From positions 1 through 15,699 of the forward strand of contig DGFE01000079.1 of NCBI GenBank assembly GCA_002391525.1: a stretch of 15,699 nt of DNA, read 5' to 3'. A model generated the notes under the pieces. That model did no database searches, was not told the origin of the DNA, and saw only the letters and a list, made by a program, of their open reading frames with translations. Of the stretch, positions 6,855 through 14,216 are shown in pieces (position 1 is the first letter of the stretch; each line of letters opens with the position of its first letter). The stretch is from Competibacteraceae bacterium UBA3908. GTDB lineage: Bacteria > Pseudomonadota > Gammaproteobacteria > Competibacterales > Competibacteraceae. The position numbers and the translations under genes were made by a program.

Positions 6855-7073
6855 TCACGGCCGCCAAAACGGCTTGCCGCCTTCGACCAGGGCATCGACG
6901 CGACTGAGGCCGATATCCTTCAAAAATGCGTCATCAAGGGCCAGCAGGGCGCGGCGCTGGCGGTAGAGGGCGTACCAGCGCCGCATTTGGGCGAACGCGG
7001 TGACCCAAGCATCCCGAACCCCCGGGCGGCGGGCGGCGGATGGCTCCAGGCATGGAGTGGCGTCGCGGATCAT
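6855..7073 (-). CDS. DUF1127 mini-protein
   Basis: A 72-residue protein whose C-terminal half (about residues 30-72: RRWYALYRQRRALLALDDAF, then LKDIGLSR and KPFWR) fits the DUF1127 (YjiS-like) family. Members are small basic proteins. Some alphaproteobacterial ones affect RNA turnover or phosphate and stress responses, but no general function is known, and I do not assign one here. The start at 7073 is strongly supported by GGGAGGA (minus strand, 7081-7087), with 7 bases between AGGA and the ATG. It lies 41 bp upstream of the response regulator and 140 bp downstream of the kinase gene. Its own upstream region holds an 8-bp inverted repeat and a motif shared with the other intergenic region of the cluster, so it may start its own transcript. 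Confidence 0.88.
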   Translation of the reverse strand: MIRDATPCLEPSAARRPGVRDAWVTAFAQMRRWYALYRQRRALLALDDAFLKDIGLSRVDALVEGGKPFWRP

Positions 7074-7107
7074 GCTCTTGTCCTCCCGGTAGGGATATGC
7101 AAGTCCT

Positions 7108-7144
7108 GTATGGAAGCCAGGTTAGCCCTCCCGGATTTCCATAC
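7108..7144. promoter_or_regulatory. 8-bp inverted repeat upstream of the DUF1127 gene
   Basis: GTATGGAA (7108-7115) and TTCCATAC (7137-7144) are perfect inverted copies 21 bases apart. They lie about 20 bases upstream of the DUF1127 Shine-Dalgarno on the minus strand. It could be a 5' leader hairpin or an operator; only the symmetry is observed. Confidence 0.35.
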
Positions 7145-7162
7145 GATTTCAGCGCGGGGTGT

Positions 7163-7185
7163 TTTTGTTTCAATGGTTTCAGGCG
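7163..7185. promoter_or_regulatory. shared intergenic motif, copy A (candidate operator)
   Basis: Contains GTTTCAATGGTTTCAG, which matches GTTTCGATTGTTTCAG at 10938-10953. Over 23 bases the two sites are identical at 20 positions. Each holds two GTTTC half-sites at 9-base spacing, the general layout of tandem regulator sites. This copy lies about 90 bases upstream of the DUF1127 start, between the kinase and DUF1127 genes. It is a candidate binding site for a regulator in the cluster. Confidence 0.4.
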
Positions 7186-7213
7186 CCGGCCCGGAAGGCG
7201 GTCGGGCGCGAGT

Positions 7214-9847
7214 CTAGCGCGGGTGCGGCTCGGGCGCGGGGGGCGTGGGCGGGTTGAGGACCCGCTCCACGACCTGGAGCACCTCGGCGGGAACGAAGGG
7301 CTTCTCCAGCAGCGGGCGGCCGGTCCGGGCCAGGAAGGCGCTGGCCCCCAGCCCCAGGGTGTCGCCACTGATGAACACCAGGCGCTCGAGCAGGTGGGGG
7401 TGGGTCTGGCGCAGGCGCCGGTACAGGCCCGGTCCGTCCAGGTCGGGCATCTTCAGGTCGCTGAGGATGGCGTCGTAGGACCGCTGGGCCAGCCGCCGCA
7501 GCGCCTGGTGGCCGCTGGCGGCGCGGTCGACGCGGTGGCCGGCTCCAGTCAGCAGTTCGCCGAGCAGCTCGGCGACGTCGGGTTCGTCGTCGACGATCAG
7601 GATGGCGCGCGGTTCGAGGTCGGGGCGCTCCGGGCAGATGACCGGCGCGGGCGCGGGCGCGGCGGGGGCCAGCGGCAGGGTGACCACGAAGCGGGCACCG
7701 CCGGCCGGGGGCGCGTCCAGGGTGAGCTGGCCGCCGTGGGCGGCGACCACGCCGTAGCTGAACGACAGGCCGATGCCGGTGCCCGCCCCCACCGGCTTGC
7801 TGGTGTAAAACGGCTCGAAGATGCGCGAGCGCACCGCCTCGGGCACGCCGGGACCGTTGTCGGTGACGCTGATCCGCACCGCCCGCTCGGCCCGCGCCAG
7901 CCGGCTGGCGATCTCCAGCCGGCGCGGCGGCGGCACCTCCAGCAGCGCCTGCTGGGCGTTGGCGATCAGGTTGGTGAACACCTGGGTCAACTGGTCGGCG
8001 TCGGCGGCCAGCTCCGGCAGATCGGGGTCCAGGTCCAGCACCGTGGCGATGTCGGCGGTGCGCAGCCCGTAGCCCATCAACTCGACGGCGGCCTCGAGCA
8101 GGGCGTTGAGCGCCACCGGCTGGCGCGCCGGCGGCTGCTGGCGGGCAATGGCCAGAAAGGTCTTGACGATCCGCGCCCCCCGCTCGGCCGCCTGGCGAAT
8201 CTTGCGGACCTTGCCTTGCAACTCGGCATCGATCACCTGCCCTTCCAGCAGGATCGCCCGCCCCACCACCACCGACAGCGGGTTGTTCAACTCGTGCGCC
8301 ACCCCCGCCAGCAACGCCCCCAGCGCGCTCAGCTTCTCGCTCTGGTGCAACACCTCCCGTTGCCGCGCAATCTCGCGCTCGGCGTGGCGGATTTCCGTCA
8401 GGTCGATGATGCCGCCAACCACGGCATCCGTTCCGACATAGTCGATGCGTTTCGCGGTGATGGCGACCGGGAAGGTGGAACCATCGGCCTTCTTCATGAC
8501 GCATTCGTAGGAATCGACGCTACCCCGGTCGAGCAGCATCGCCCGCAGCTTGAGGCGATCCCTCGGGTCGGCAAACAGCTCCTGGGGTGGCCACGCGATG
8601 ATTTCCGTGACCGGAGCGCCAAACAAGCTGCCCATGCCGGGACTGACGTAGAGCAGCCGATCCTCGTCGAGCGCACTGATCAACACCGGCACCGGATGCG
8701 CCTCGGTAATGCTGCGAAAGCGTTGCTCGCTCTCCCGCAGCGCCTGCTCCATCCGTTTGAGATGGGTGATGTCGGTGCGCACGAACACGTTTCCGCCTTC
8801 GGCGGTCGGGTGGCGGCTGACCAGAAACCAGCGGCCGTCCTTAAGACGACCTTCGGTGGGCTCGAGCTCGGCGGACCAATTCGCGTCGGCGATGTAGGGC
8901 TCTTTCTGGGGACTCCGCGGCGGACGGCCATCGATTGTCTCCCACAGGCGCGACAACCGCCCGTAGAGTTCCGACATCGTGCAGCCCACCAGGGCTTTGG
9001 CGGTAACACCGTAAAGGGAGGCAAACGCGGAATTGCAGATGATCAAGCGCCCGGAGGCGTCGTAAACCCCGAAGCCGTTGGGGATGCTTTCGATGGCGTC
9101 CTGGAACAAGCGCACCCAACGCTGATGCTCCTGCTCCTGTTGCCGCAGCTCCCGGTTGCGTTGTTCGAGACGGGAAAACAGGTCACGCAGGGATTGGCGC
9201 ATCCTGTCGAAGCTCCGGCCCAGCGCGCCGAGTTCGTCGCCGCGCCGCCATGTCAAAGCCTGATCCAACGTGCCGGCGGCCAGGGTTTCGGATTGCTCGA
9301 TCAGTTGTTGCAACGGCGCCATGACCTTGTAGCGCAGCAGCGCGGCAATGACGAGCAGGCCGGTTACGAGCTGCAGCAAGCCGGCCAGCAGTATTTGACT
9401 CCAGTGGGCCGCGAGTTGCGCTTCCAGTTGGCCGGTGTTCATGTCCACCCGAACTTCACCGATGATCTCGCCATCGTGCGCCACGGGGCTGGCGCGGGAC
9501 AGGATCTCGCCATGCTGGGGCCGGGGCGCCGCGACGTCCAGAAAGCGCGGCACGAGCGGCGATGACACGCTGATCGCGGTCACGCGTGGGTCCAACATGA
9601 GCGCGTCGAGCAACGGTTTGCCCGCGTCGGGCCTGATTTCCCAAATCGGGGTTTGCATACCCAGCGCGAGCACGGTGACGATGCGGGCATGATCGCTGTC
9701 GAGCCGCTCCAGCAGGAGCGCCCGCTGCTGCGTGAAAAACAGCCAGGCGGAAATGCCCGTCGGCGCCACCAGCCCAACGAATAAGGCCGTCGCGAGAGCC
9801 TTGCGCAGCGACAGGTCCTCAAGAAACGCGCGCGGTCTTGCGATCAT
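7214..9847 (-). CDS. hybrid sensor histidine kinase with two PAS domains and a C-terminal receiver
   Basis: An 877-residue inner-membrane kinase. In order: TM1 (about 17-37), a periplasmic loop of about 110 residues, TM2 (about 151-171), HAMP (172-226), PAS1 (about 245-370), PAS2 with PAC (about 385-500), HisKA with His518 in GVAHELNNPL, HATPase (N-box around FTNLIANAQQAL, then DNGPGVP, IFEPFYTSK, GTGIGLS), a Pro/Ala-rich linker, and a receiver (about 745-862) with phosphoacceptor Asp797 (AILSDLKMPDLDG) and Lys in LLEKPF. There is no Hpt domain, so phosphate would pass on through an external Hpt, or the receiver controls the kinase. The start is supported by GGAGG (minus strand, 9853-9857), 5 bases upstream. 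It lies 69 bp after the solute-binding protein gene, likely in one operon. The C-terminal half is clearly richer in GC than the sensor half. Confidence 0.95.
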   Translation of the reverse strand: MIARPRAFLEDLSLRKALATALFVGLVAPTGISAWLFFTQQRALLLERLDSDHARIVTVLALGMQTPIWEIRPDAGKPLLDALMLDPRVTAISVSSPLVPRFLDVAAPRPQHGEILSRASPVAHDGEIIGEVRVDMNTGQLEAQLAAHWSQILLAGLLQLVTGLLVIAALLRYKVMAPLQQLIEQSETLAAGTLDQALTWRRGDELGALGRSFDRMRQSLRDLFSRLEQRNRELRQQEQEHQRWVRLFQDAIESIPNGFGVYDASGRLIICNSAFASLYGVTAKALVGCTMSELYGRLSRLWETIDGRPPRSPQKEPYIADANWSAELEPTEGRLKDGRWFLVSRHPTAEGGNVFVRTDITHLKRMEQALRESEQRFRSITEAHPVPVLISALDEDRLLYVSPGMGSLFGAPVTEIIAWPPQELFADPRDRLKLRAMLLDRGSVDSYECVMKKADGSTFPVAITAKRIDYVGTDAVVGGIIDLTEIRHAEREIARQREVLHQSEKLSALGALLAGVAHELNNPLSVVVGRAILLEGQVIDAELQGKVRKIRQAAERGARIVKTFLAIARQQPPARQPVALNALLEAAVELMGYGLRTADIATVLDLDPDLPELAADADQLTQVFTNLIANAQQALLEVPPPRRLEIASRLARAERAVRISVTDNGPGVPEAVRSRIFEPFYTSKPVGAGTGIGLSFSYGVVAAHGGQLTLDAPPAGGARFVVTLPLAPAAPAPAPVICPERPDLEPRAILIVDDEPDVAELLGELLTGAGHRVDRAASGHQALRRLAQRSYDAILSDLKMPDLDGPGLYRRLRQTHPHLLERLVFISGDTLGLGASAFLARTGRPLLEKPFVPAEVLQVVERVLNPPTPPAPEPHPR

Positions 9848-9916
9848 GGGAACCTCCGTTCACTCTCCGGGCGACCGTCACGACCTCGGCCCGCGCGGCG
9901 TCGACCGCCATCGAAT

Positions 9917-10738
9917 CTAGTTGGCATACCTGTCCATGATTCGCTGGAGCCGGCCATCGGACTTCATGGCGGCAAGGCGGGCGTTGATCGCCGCGACGAG
10001 AGCGGGAGCGACCGATTTTTTACTGAACAACAGGTGGGACGCATTGCCGGGGACAACGAGCGGATGCCGTTCGAGGCGCTCGTGGAGACCGAGGGTCTTG
10101 GCCGCGGCCATCACCACGGTGACGTCATCGGCCAATATGCCGTCGATACGACCGTGGATCAGCTTGCGGATGTTGGTGGCATAATCGGATGCGACCTCGA
10201 TCTGCCGTGCGAAGGTGGGATCGGCCATCAACGCCTCGAACTCCGGCCCATAATAGTAGCCGCCGATGACGCCGAGCTTGAAACCGGTCTCGGGCAGCGC
10301 CGCCAATCCCGTAAGCCGGTGGTTCCCGACCGTGCCGCGAAGCACGTACAAGGCCATTTCATCGTGCCGGTAGACATCCGAAAACCAACCGAACCCCTCG
10401 CGCTCGGCGGTCCATCTCACGCTGGTCGCCACGTCGATGTGGCCGGCTTGCAGTTCCAGCAGATGGCGGGTCCAGGGCAATTGCTTGAAGCTAATCGCGC
10501 AGCCGATGTTCTGCGCCAAAGTTCGCATGAGTTCGATATCGGAACCCGCGACGGCGCCTGTTTCATCGACGTAGATCCGGGTGCCATACGGCTCCCAGCC
10601 GACCGACAGCGAACAGGGCTCCGCGGCGCGGGCGCTCGCCCATACGACCGCCGCCAGGACCAGCGCCACGCCAAGCCGACATGACTTCATGATTGCGCCG
10701 CCCATGGCATCCATGGCGGTCTTGTCGGGTTGCCTCAT
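9917..10738 (-). CDS. periplasmic solute-binding protein, SBP_bac_3 (amino-acid type)
   Basis: A 273-residue exported protein of the family 3 extracellular solute-binding fold. The mature part starts near AEPCSLSVGWEPYGTR, followed by GAVAGSDIELMRTLAQNIG, QLPWTRHLLELQAGHIDVA, FSDVYRHDEMALYVLRG, LGVIGGYYYG and IHGRIDGILADD, the usual landmarks of both lobes. The signal peptide is the hydrophobic run VALVLAAVVWASARA with cleavage near residue 38. I chose ATG 10738 because AGGAGG lies 5 bases upstream of it; a downstream ATG at 10690 would give a more standard signal peptide but has no good ribosome-binding site. There is no ABC permease or ATPase nearby. Placed directly before a hybrid kinase, it may be a ligand-sensing accessory protein rather than a transport component. 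The ligand is unknown. Confidence 0.9.
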   Translation of the reverse strand: MRQPDKTAMDAMGGAIMKSCRLGVALVLAAVVWASARAAEPCSLSVGWEPYGTRIYVDETGAVAGSDIELMRTLAQNIGCAISFKQLPWTRHLLELQAGHIDVATSVRWTAEREGFGWFSDVYRHDEMALYVLRGTVGNHRLTGLAALPETGFKLGVIGGYYYGPEFEALMADPTFARQIEVASDYATNIRKLIHGRIDGILADDVTVVMAAAKTLGLHERLERHPLVVPGNASHLLFSKKSVAPALVAAINARLAAMKSDGRLQRIMDRYAN

Positions 10739-10827
10739 GGTGTCCTCCTGTCCCAACAGGGTCGATGGCCATGATGTGGCGATTCGATCCGATGACCCCG
10801 ATGTCGTCCGGAGGTAGCGTGGCGAAA

Positions 10828-10963
10828 TCGGGGACGGTTCGGCGCGGAGCTATCGCGTTTTGGTCTAAGCTTTACCGGAAATGACTTTCAACCTACTCTC
10901 CTTAAGTATCAGTCGGATTTCTCGAGCCTGGAATTTTGTTTCGATTGTTTCAGCCGTCCCCGA
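10828..10963. repeat. 10-bp inverted repeat in the divergent intergenic region
   Basis: TCGGGGACGG (10828-10837) and CCGTCCCCGA (10954-10963) are perfect inverted copies, 116 bases apart, between the solute-binding protein gene (leftward) and the OmpR-type regulator gene (rightward). The right arm directly abuts the shared GTTTC motif. It could be paired regulator sites allowing looping, or the remnant ends of a small element; chance is not excluded. Confidence 0.35.
10934..10956. promoter_or_regulatory. shared intergenic motif, copy B (candidate operator)
   Basis: Second copy of the GTTTC-N4-GTTTCAG motif (GTTTCGATTGTTTCAG at 10938-10953), matching 7163-7185 at 20 of 23 positions. It lies about 80 bases upstream of the OmpR-type regulator and about 195 bases upstream of the solute-binding protein gene. 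That suits control of either divergent transcript, including autoregulation. Confidence 0.4.
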
Positions 10964-11036
10964 CAACGGACGCTCCCGGCGATAGACGCCTTCCGGCGAA
11001 GGGTAGGAAAGCGACCGAACCGGCGATAGCTCGACC

Positions 11037-11762
11037 ATGCGCGATAAAACTCACATCCTGGTTGTCGACGACGAGCCCGACTTGCGGGACATGATCGAGG
11101 AATATCTGGTCCAACAGGGTTTTTCGGTCACCACGGCCGAAAACGGCGCCGCCATGCGACGGGTCGTAGCGGCGCAAGCGGTCGATCTGGTCGTGCTGGA
11201 CATCCGGATGCCCGGCGAGGATGGATTGAGCCTGGCCCGGTTTCTGCGCGAACGTTATCCGGTCGGCATCGTCATGCTGACCGCGGCGGGTGAGGTCGTC
11301 GACCGGATCGTCGGGCTGGAGATGGGCGCCGACGACTACCTCGGCAAGCCCTTCGATCCCCGCGAATTGCTGGCTCGCATCAAGAGCGTGTTGCGCCGCC
11401 TTGCCCCCGGAACGACCCAGGACCCCACTTCCCCGAACAAAACCCTGCCCGGCATCCGCTTCGGGCGCTGTCGGTTGGACTTGGAGTCGCACCGACTCTT
11501 CGACCTGGAGGGTGGCGAGATTCCCATCACCAGCATGGAATTCGATCTCCTCAAAGCCTTCGTGACCCATCCCAACCGGGTGCTAACCCGCGATCAGCTC
11601 TTGGACATGGCCCACAACCGCGACTGGGATCCCTTTGATCGCAGCATCGATATCCGCATCACCCGGATTCGGCGCAAAATCGAGGAAGATCCGGCCAAAC
11701 CGCAAACCATCAAGACCGTGCGGGGCAAGGGTTACATCTTCGTTCCCGATAAGAATGAATGA
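11037..11762 (+). CDS. OmpR/PhoB-family two-component response regulator
   Basis: A 241-residue regulator. The receiver domain (about residues 5-120) has the acidic pair Asp11/Asp12, phosphoacceptor Asp55 (LVVLDIRMPGEDG), Thr in VMLTA, and Lys in YLGKPFDPRELLARI. The winged helix-turn-helix (about 140-237) shows FGRCRLDLESHRLF, ITSMEFDLLKAF, VLTRDQLLDMAHNRDWDPFD, RSIDIRITRIRRKIE and TIKTVRGKGYIF, all typical of OmpR-type DNA-binding domains. No strong Shine-Dalgarno precedes ATG 11037, but the receiver starts at the right place. It is divergent from the solute-binding protein/kinase operon. No histidine kinase follows it, although most OmpR-type regulators are paired with one, so the hybrid kinase next door is the best partner candidate. 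Confidence 0.94.
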   Translation: MRDKTHILVVDDEPDLRDMIEEYLVQQGFSVTTAENGAAMRRVVAAQAVDLVVLDIRMPGEDGLSLARFLRERYPVGIVMLTAAGEVVDRIVGLEMGADDYLGKPFDPRELLARIKSVLRRLAPGTTQDPTSPNKTLPGIRFGRCRLDLESHRLFDLEGGEIPITSMEFDLLKAFVTHPNRVLTRDQLLDMAHNRDWDPFDRSIDIRITRIRRKIEEDPAKPQTIKTVRGKGYIFVPDKNE

Positions 11763-12134
11763 CATGAATCAGTGACCCATGCATTGGCCTGCGGCTGCAA
11801 TCGCGGATGGAGATGCTCCGGGTCGGGTACAAGCGCGCGAAGGAACGCGGCGAGGCCCTCCTCCAACCCATCGCGCCGTGGCCGACATTTCAAACGGGCA
11901 CTGACTGGCCAGCGGTTCGGATTTGCGAATGCCGAGCAACCGCGGCTCATCGGCGATGGCAAGGACCTCCTCGCGAAACGATACCCGGCGGCATCATCCT
12001 GGCCGGATGAGCTCTCCGTGGAGCGATGGCTATCCAGGGTCGGATGTTTATCCTGCCGGGCCTATTTGATCCGATGTGAACGGCAATTTGTCACTGATGA
12101 GCATTCCATGTAACTCAATGACGCGAAAAATCGG

Positions 12135-12188
12135 CCCACCGGTCCACCGCCACCGACCCACCGGCTCACCGGCCCCGCTGACCACCGG
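12135..12188. repeat. degenerate CCCACCGG octamer cluster
   Basis: CCCACCGG occurs at 12135-12142 and 12157-12164, with variants TCCACCGC (12143), CTCACCGG (12165) and ACCACCGG (12181), mostly spaced by multiples of 8. It may be a simple-sequence expansion or a clustered binding site; function is unknown. Confidence 0.3.
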
Positions 12189-12415
12189 GCACACGGCCAA
12201 GCTCGAAAGAGCCGGCGGATGTTGCCGGTCAGTTTCCCCATCCCCGCTTCGGCGCCATCCGCCGCGATTTCGGCAACAGTCCCCAACACCTGTAATTTAT
12301 GAATTAAGCAAGATACACCCTATTCGTCGATCCTCGCCAACAGTCCCGTAATCATACCGACAACCCCTTAACCTGCCTTCAATTTTTCAGTCATTCACCC
12401 ATTTATTAGTATTCC

Positions 12416-12443
12416 GTGACAATTGGCTCAATTCTTGTAAAGT
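12416..12443 (+). promoter_or_regulatory. candidate sigma-70 promoter of the protease genes
   Basis: GTGACA (12416-12421, 5 of 6 to TTGACA), a 16-base spacer and TAAAGT (12438-12443, 4 of 6 to TATAAT) lie in an AT-rich region 54 bases upstream of the first protease start. Confidence 0.4.
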
Positions 12444-12496
12444 GAAGGTAAAAAAACGATTTTTCATCCCCTTGCTTTGGCTCCCAAGGTGCAACC

Positions 12497-14149
12497 ATGG
12501 GAAGAATCCTTCTTGGCGTGATCGCGGTCCTGCTGGCCTTCACGCTCGCCTCGCCGGTGGCACTCGGCGGCGGTGGCGACAAGCGCATGAGTGATCGCGT
12601 TAAGGGCGTCATCGCCGCGAAACCTCACGAAAAAGTCAAACTGATCGTGACCTACCGCCAGCCGCCTGGCCTCGGCGACGAAGACAAGGTCAAAGGCAAG
12701 GGCGGCCAGGTGAACAAAAAGTTCAAGTCGATCCGCGGTCACGCCATCGAGGTGCCGGCTCAGGCGGCCGAGAGTCTGCTGGAACAGAATCCCAACATCG
12801 CACGCGTGAGCCTGGACGAGCCGCTCGCCGCGGCCACGGCGGCCAGCCTGCCCTCGTCGGTGTTCCAAGCCTACCCCACACTTCCCAGCCTGCCCTACAC
12901 CGGCGCCGGAATCGGTATCGCCGTCATCGACTCGGGCGTCAAGGCTCATCCCGACCTCAAGGCCGACCTCAAGGTAAGCTTTGTCGGCAAGACCGACGAC
13001 CTGTACGGCCACGGCAATCACGTGACGGGCATCATTGCCGGCACCGGTTCCATCTCGAACGGAACCTACCGTGGCGTTGCCTCCGACGCCTTCATCCTCA
13101 ACCTGCGGGTACTGGATGATAAAGGCGTGGGTCTGACCTCCGACGTCATCGCCGCCTTGGACTGGGTGCTGGCGAACAAGGCCGCCTACAACATCCGCGT
13201 GGTCAACCTGTCGCTCGGCCATCCCGTGGTCGAAGCCGCCGCGGACGATCCCCTGGTCCAGGCCGTGGAGCGGGTGTGGGACGCCGGGGTGGTGGTGGTG
13301 TGCTCGGCGGGCAACGGCGGGCGCGACGGCTACGGCACCATCACCAGTCCCGGCAACTCGCGCAAGGTCATCACCGTCGGCTCGGTGACCACCTGGGGCG
13401 ACAACGACCCCATGAACGACATCGTGTCCACCTTCTCCGCCCGTGGGCCGACCCGGATCGACCGCTTCGTCAAGCCCGATCTACTGGCCCACGGCAATCG
13501 GGTGATCTCGCTGAAGGCGAAGGGTTCCTTCATGGAAAAGAACGAGTCGGCACGTTATATCGTTGCGCCCGGAAAGGCCACGTCCGAATACCTCCAGCTC
13601 TCTGGCACCAGCATGGCGGCGGCGGTGGTCTCCGGCGCCGTGGCGCTGATGCTGCAAAAAGACCCCAGTCTGACGCCCGCCACGGTCAAGGCGCGGCTGA
13701 TGCGCTCGGCGAAAAAGGTGGATTTCCCCGATGTCTTCGCCACCGGCGCCGGCCTGCTCGATATCACCGCCGCCCTGGCCGCGAGCGGCACCACCAGCCA
13801 GGCGCCCTCGCCCAAGGTCAAGCGCGACGAGATCCGGGTGATGATGGGCTTCGAGGACACCGCGCGCCCGTGGGGCGGCAGCCAGTGGGCGCTGGGGTAT
13901 CTCTGGTCCGATGGCACCCTGTGGAGCAACAGCGGAGTCGACGCCAACGGCTACCTGTGGTCGGACGGCTACCTGTGGTCGGACGGCTACCTGTGGTCGG
14001 ACGGCTACCTGTGGTCGGACGGCTACCTGTGGTCGGACCGCAACTCGTGGTCGGAGAGCTACCTGTGGGCCGACGGCTACCTGTGGGCCGACGGCTACCT
14101 GTGGGCCGACGGCGCGACCACCGCCGACAGCGTGCTGGTCGATGACTGA
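12497..14149 (+). CDS. secreted S8 (subtilisin-like) serine protease with C-terminal GYLWSD hexapeptide repeats
   Basis: A 550-residue preproprotease. Signal peptide: residues about 1-24 (ILLGVIAVLLAFTLASPVALG). A propeptide resembling inhibitor I9 follows (about 35-112). The catalytic domain (about 130-430) has Asp145 (AVIDSGVKAHPDL), His172 (YGHGNHVTG), oxyanion Asn273 (CSAGNGG) and Ser372 (SGTSMAAAVVSG), so it should be active. HGNH replaces the usual HGTH. From about residue 464 the tail is a Trp/Tyr-rich repeat: five identical GYLWSD units (13949-14038), three YLWAD units (14057-14110) and several degenerate ones, ending ATTADSVLVDD. No sortase or membrane-anchor signal is visible. The start is supported by AAGGTG (12486-12491). 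The second protease begins 67 bp later, probably on the same transcript. The role of the tail is unknown; attachment, folding or secretion are possibilities. Confidence 0.95.
   Translation: MGRILLGVIAVLLAFTLASPVALGGGGDKRMSDRVKGVIAAKPHEKVKLIVTYRQPPGLGDEDKVKGKGGQVNKKFKSIRGHAIEVPAQAAESLLEQNPNIARVSLDEPLAAATAASLPSSVFQAYPTLPSLPYTGAGIGIAVIDSGVKAHPDLKADLKVSFVGKTDDLYGHGNHVTGIIAGTGSISNGTYRGVASDAFILNLRVLDDKGVGLTSDVIAALDWVLANKAAYNIRVVNLSLGHPVVEAAADDPLVQAVERVWDAGVVVVCSAGNGGRDGYGTITSPGNSRKVITVGSVTTWGDNDPMNDIVSTFSARGPTRIDRFVKPDLLAHGNRVISLKAKGSFMEKNESARYIVAPGKATSEYLQLSGTSMAAAVVSGAVALMLQKDPSLTPATVKARLMRSAKKVDFPDVFATGAGLLDITAALAASGTTSQAPSPKVKRDEIRVMMGFEDTARPWGGSQWALGYLWSDGTLWSNSGVDANGYLWSDGYLWSDGYLWSDGYLWSDGYLWSDRNSWSESYLWADGYLWADGYLWADGATTADSVLVDD
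13949..14038 (+). repeat. five perfect tandem 18-bp repeats (GYLWSD)
   Basis: GGCTACCTGTGGTCGGAC is repeated five times without a single difference. It is followed by related units GGCTACCTGTGGGCCGAC at 14075-14092 and 14093-14110 and a variant at 14057-14074. The identity at synonymous positions points to recent expansion or homogenisation. The 18-bp length keeps the reading frame whatever the copy number. Confidence 0.98.
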
Positions 14150-14216
14150 ACGCGGGCGCGTCCCGATAACCTCTCAACTTCACTGAACTTCCTTGGACTG
14201 ATTTGGAGATTGAAAA

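Larger units (their letters stand above)
11763..12496. other. 734-bp stretch without a convincing gene
   Basis: The first part (to about 12120) is GC-rich and has short open frames without recognisable domains. The most coding-like is around 11786-11930 (frame reading MEMLRVGYKRAKERGEALLQ), which could be a remnant. From 12135 to 12188 there is a run of CCCACCGG-like octamers. From about 12290 the DNA becomes AT-rich and looks like a promoter/5' leader region for the protease genes. I see no kinase, tRNA or mobile element in it. Confidence 0.55.

Noticed and set aside
7040..9565. 841-codon open frame on the plus strand
   Set aside because: It lies antisense to the hybrid kinase, whose domains and ribosome-binding site are clear; its translation is low-complexity (Gly, Arg, Gln-rich), typical of a shadow frame in GC-rich DNA.
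11772..12113. 113-codon plus-strand open frame starting with GTG
   Set aside because: Cys/Arg/Ser-rich translation, no ribosome-binding site and no recognisable domain.
13949..14110. CRISPR-like array
   Set aside because: The 18-bp units are directly adjacent without spacers and encode an in-frame peptide repeat.
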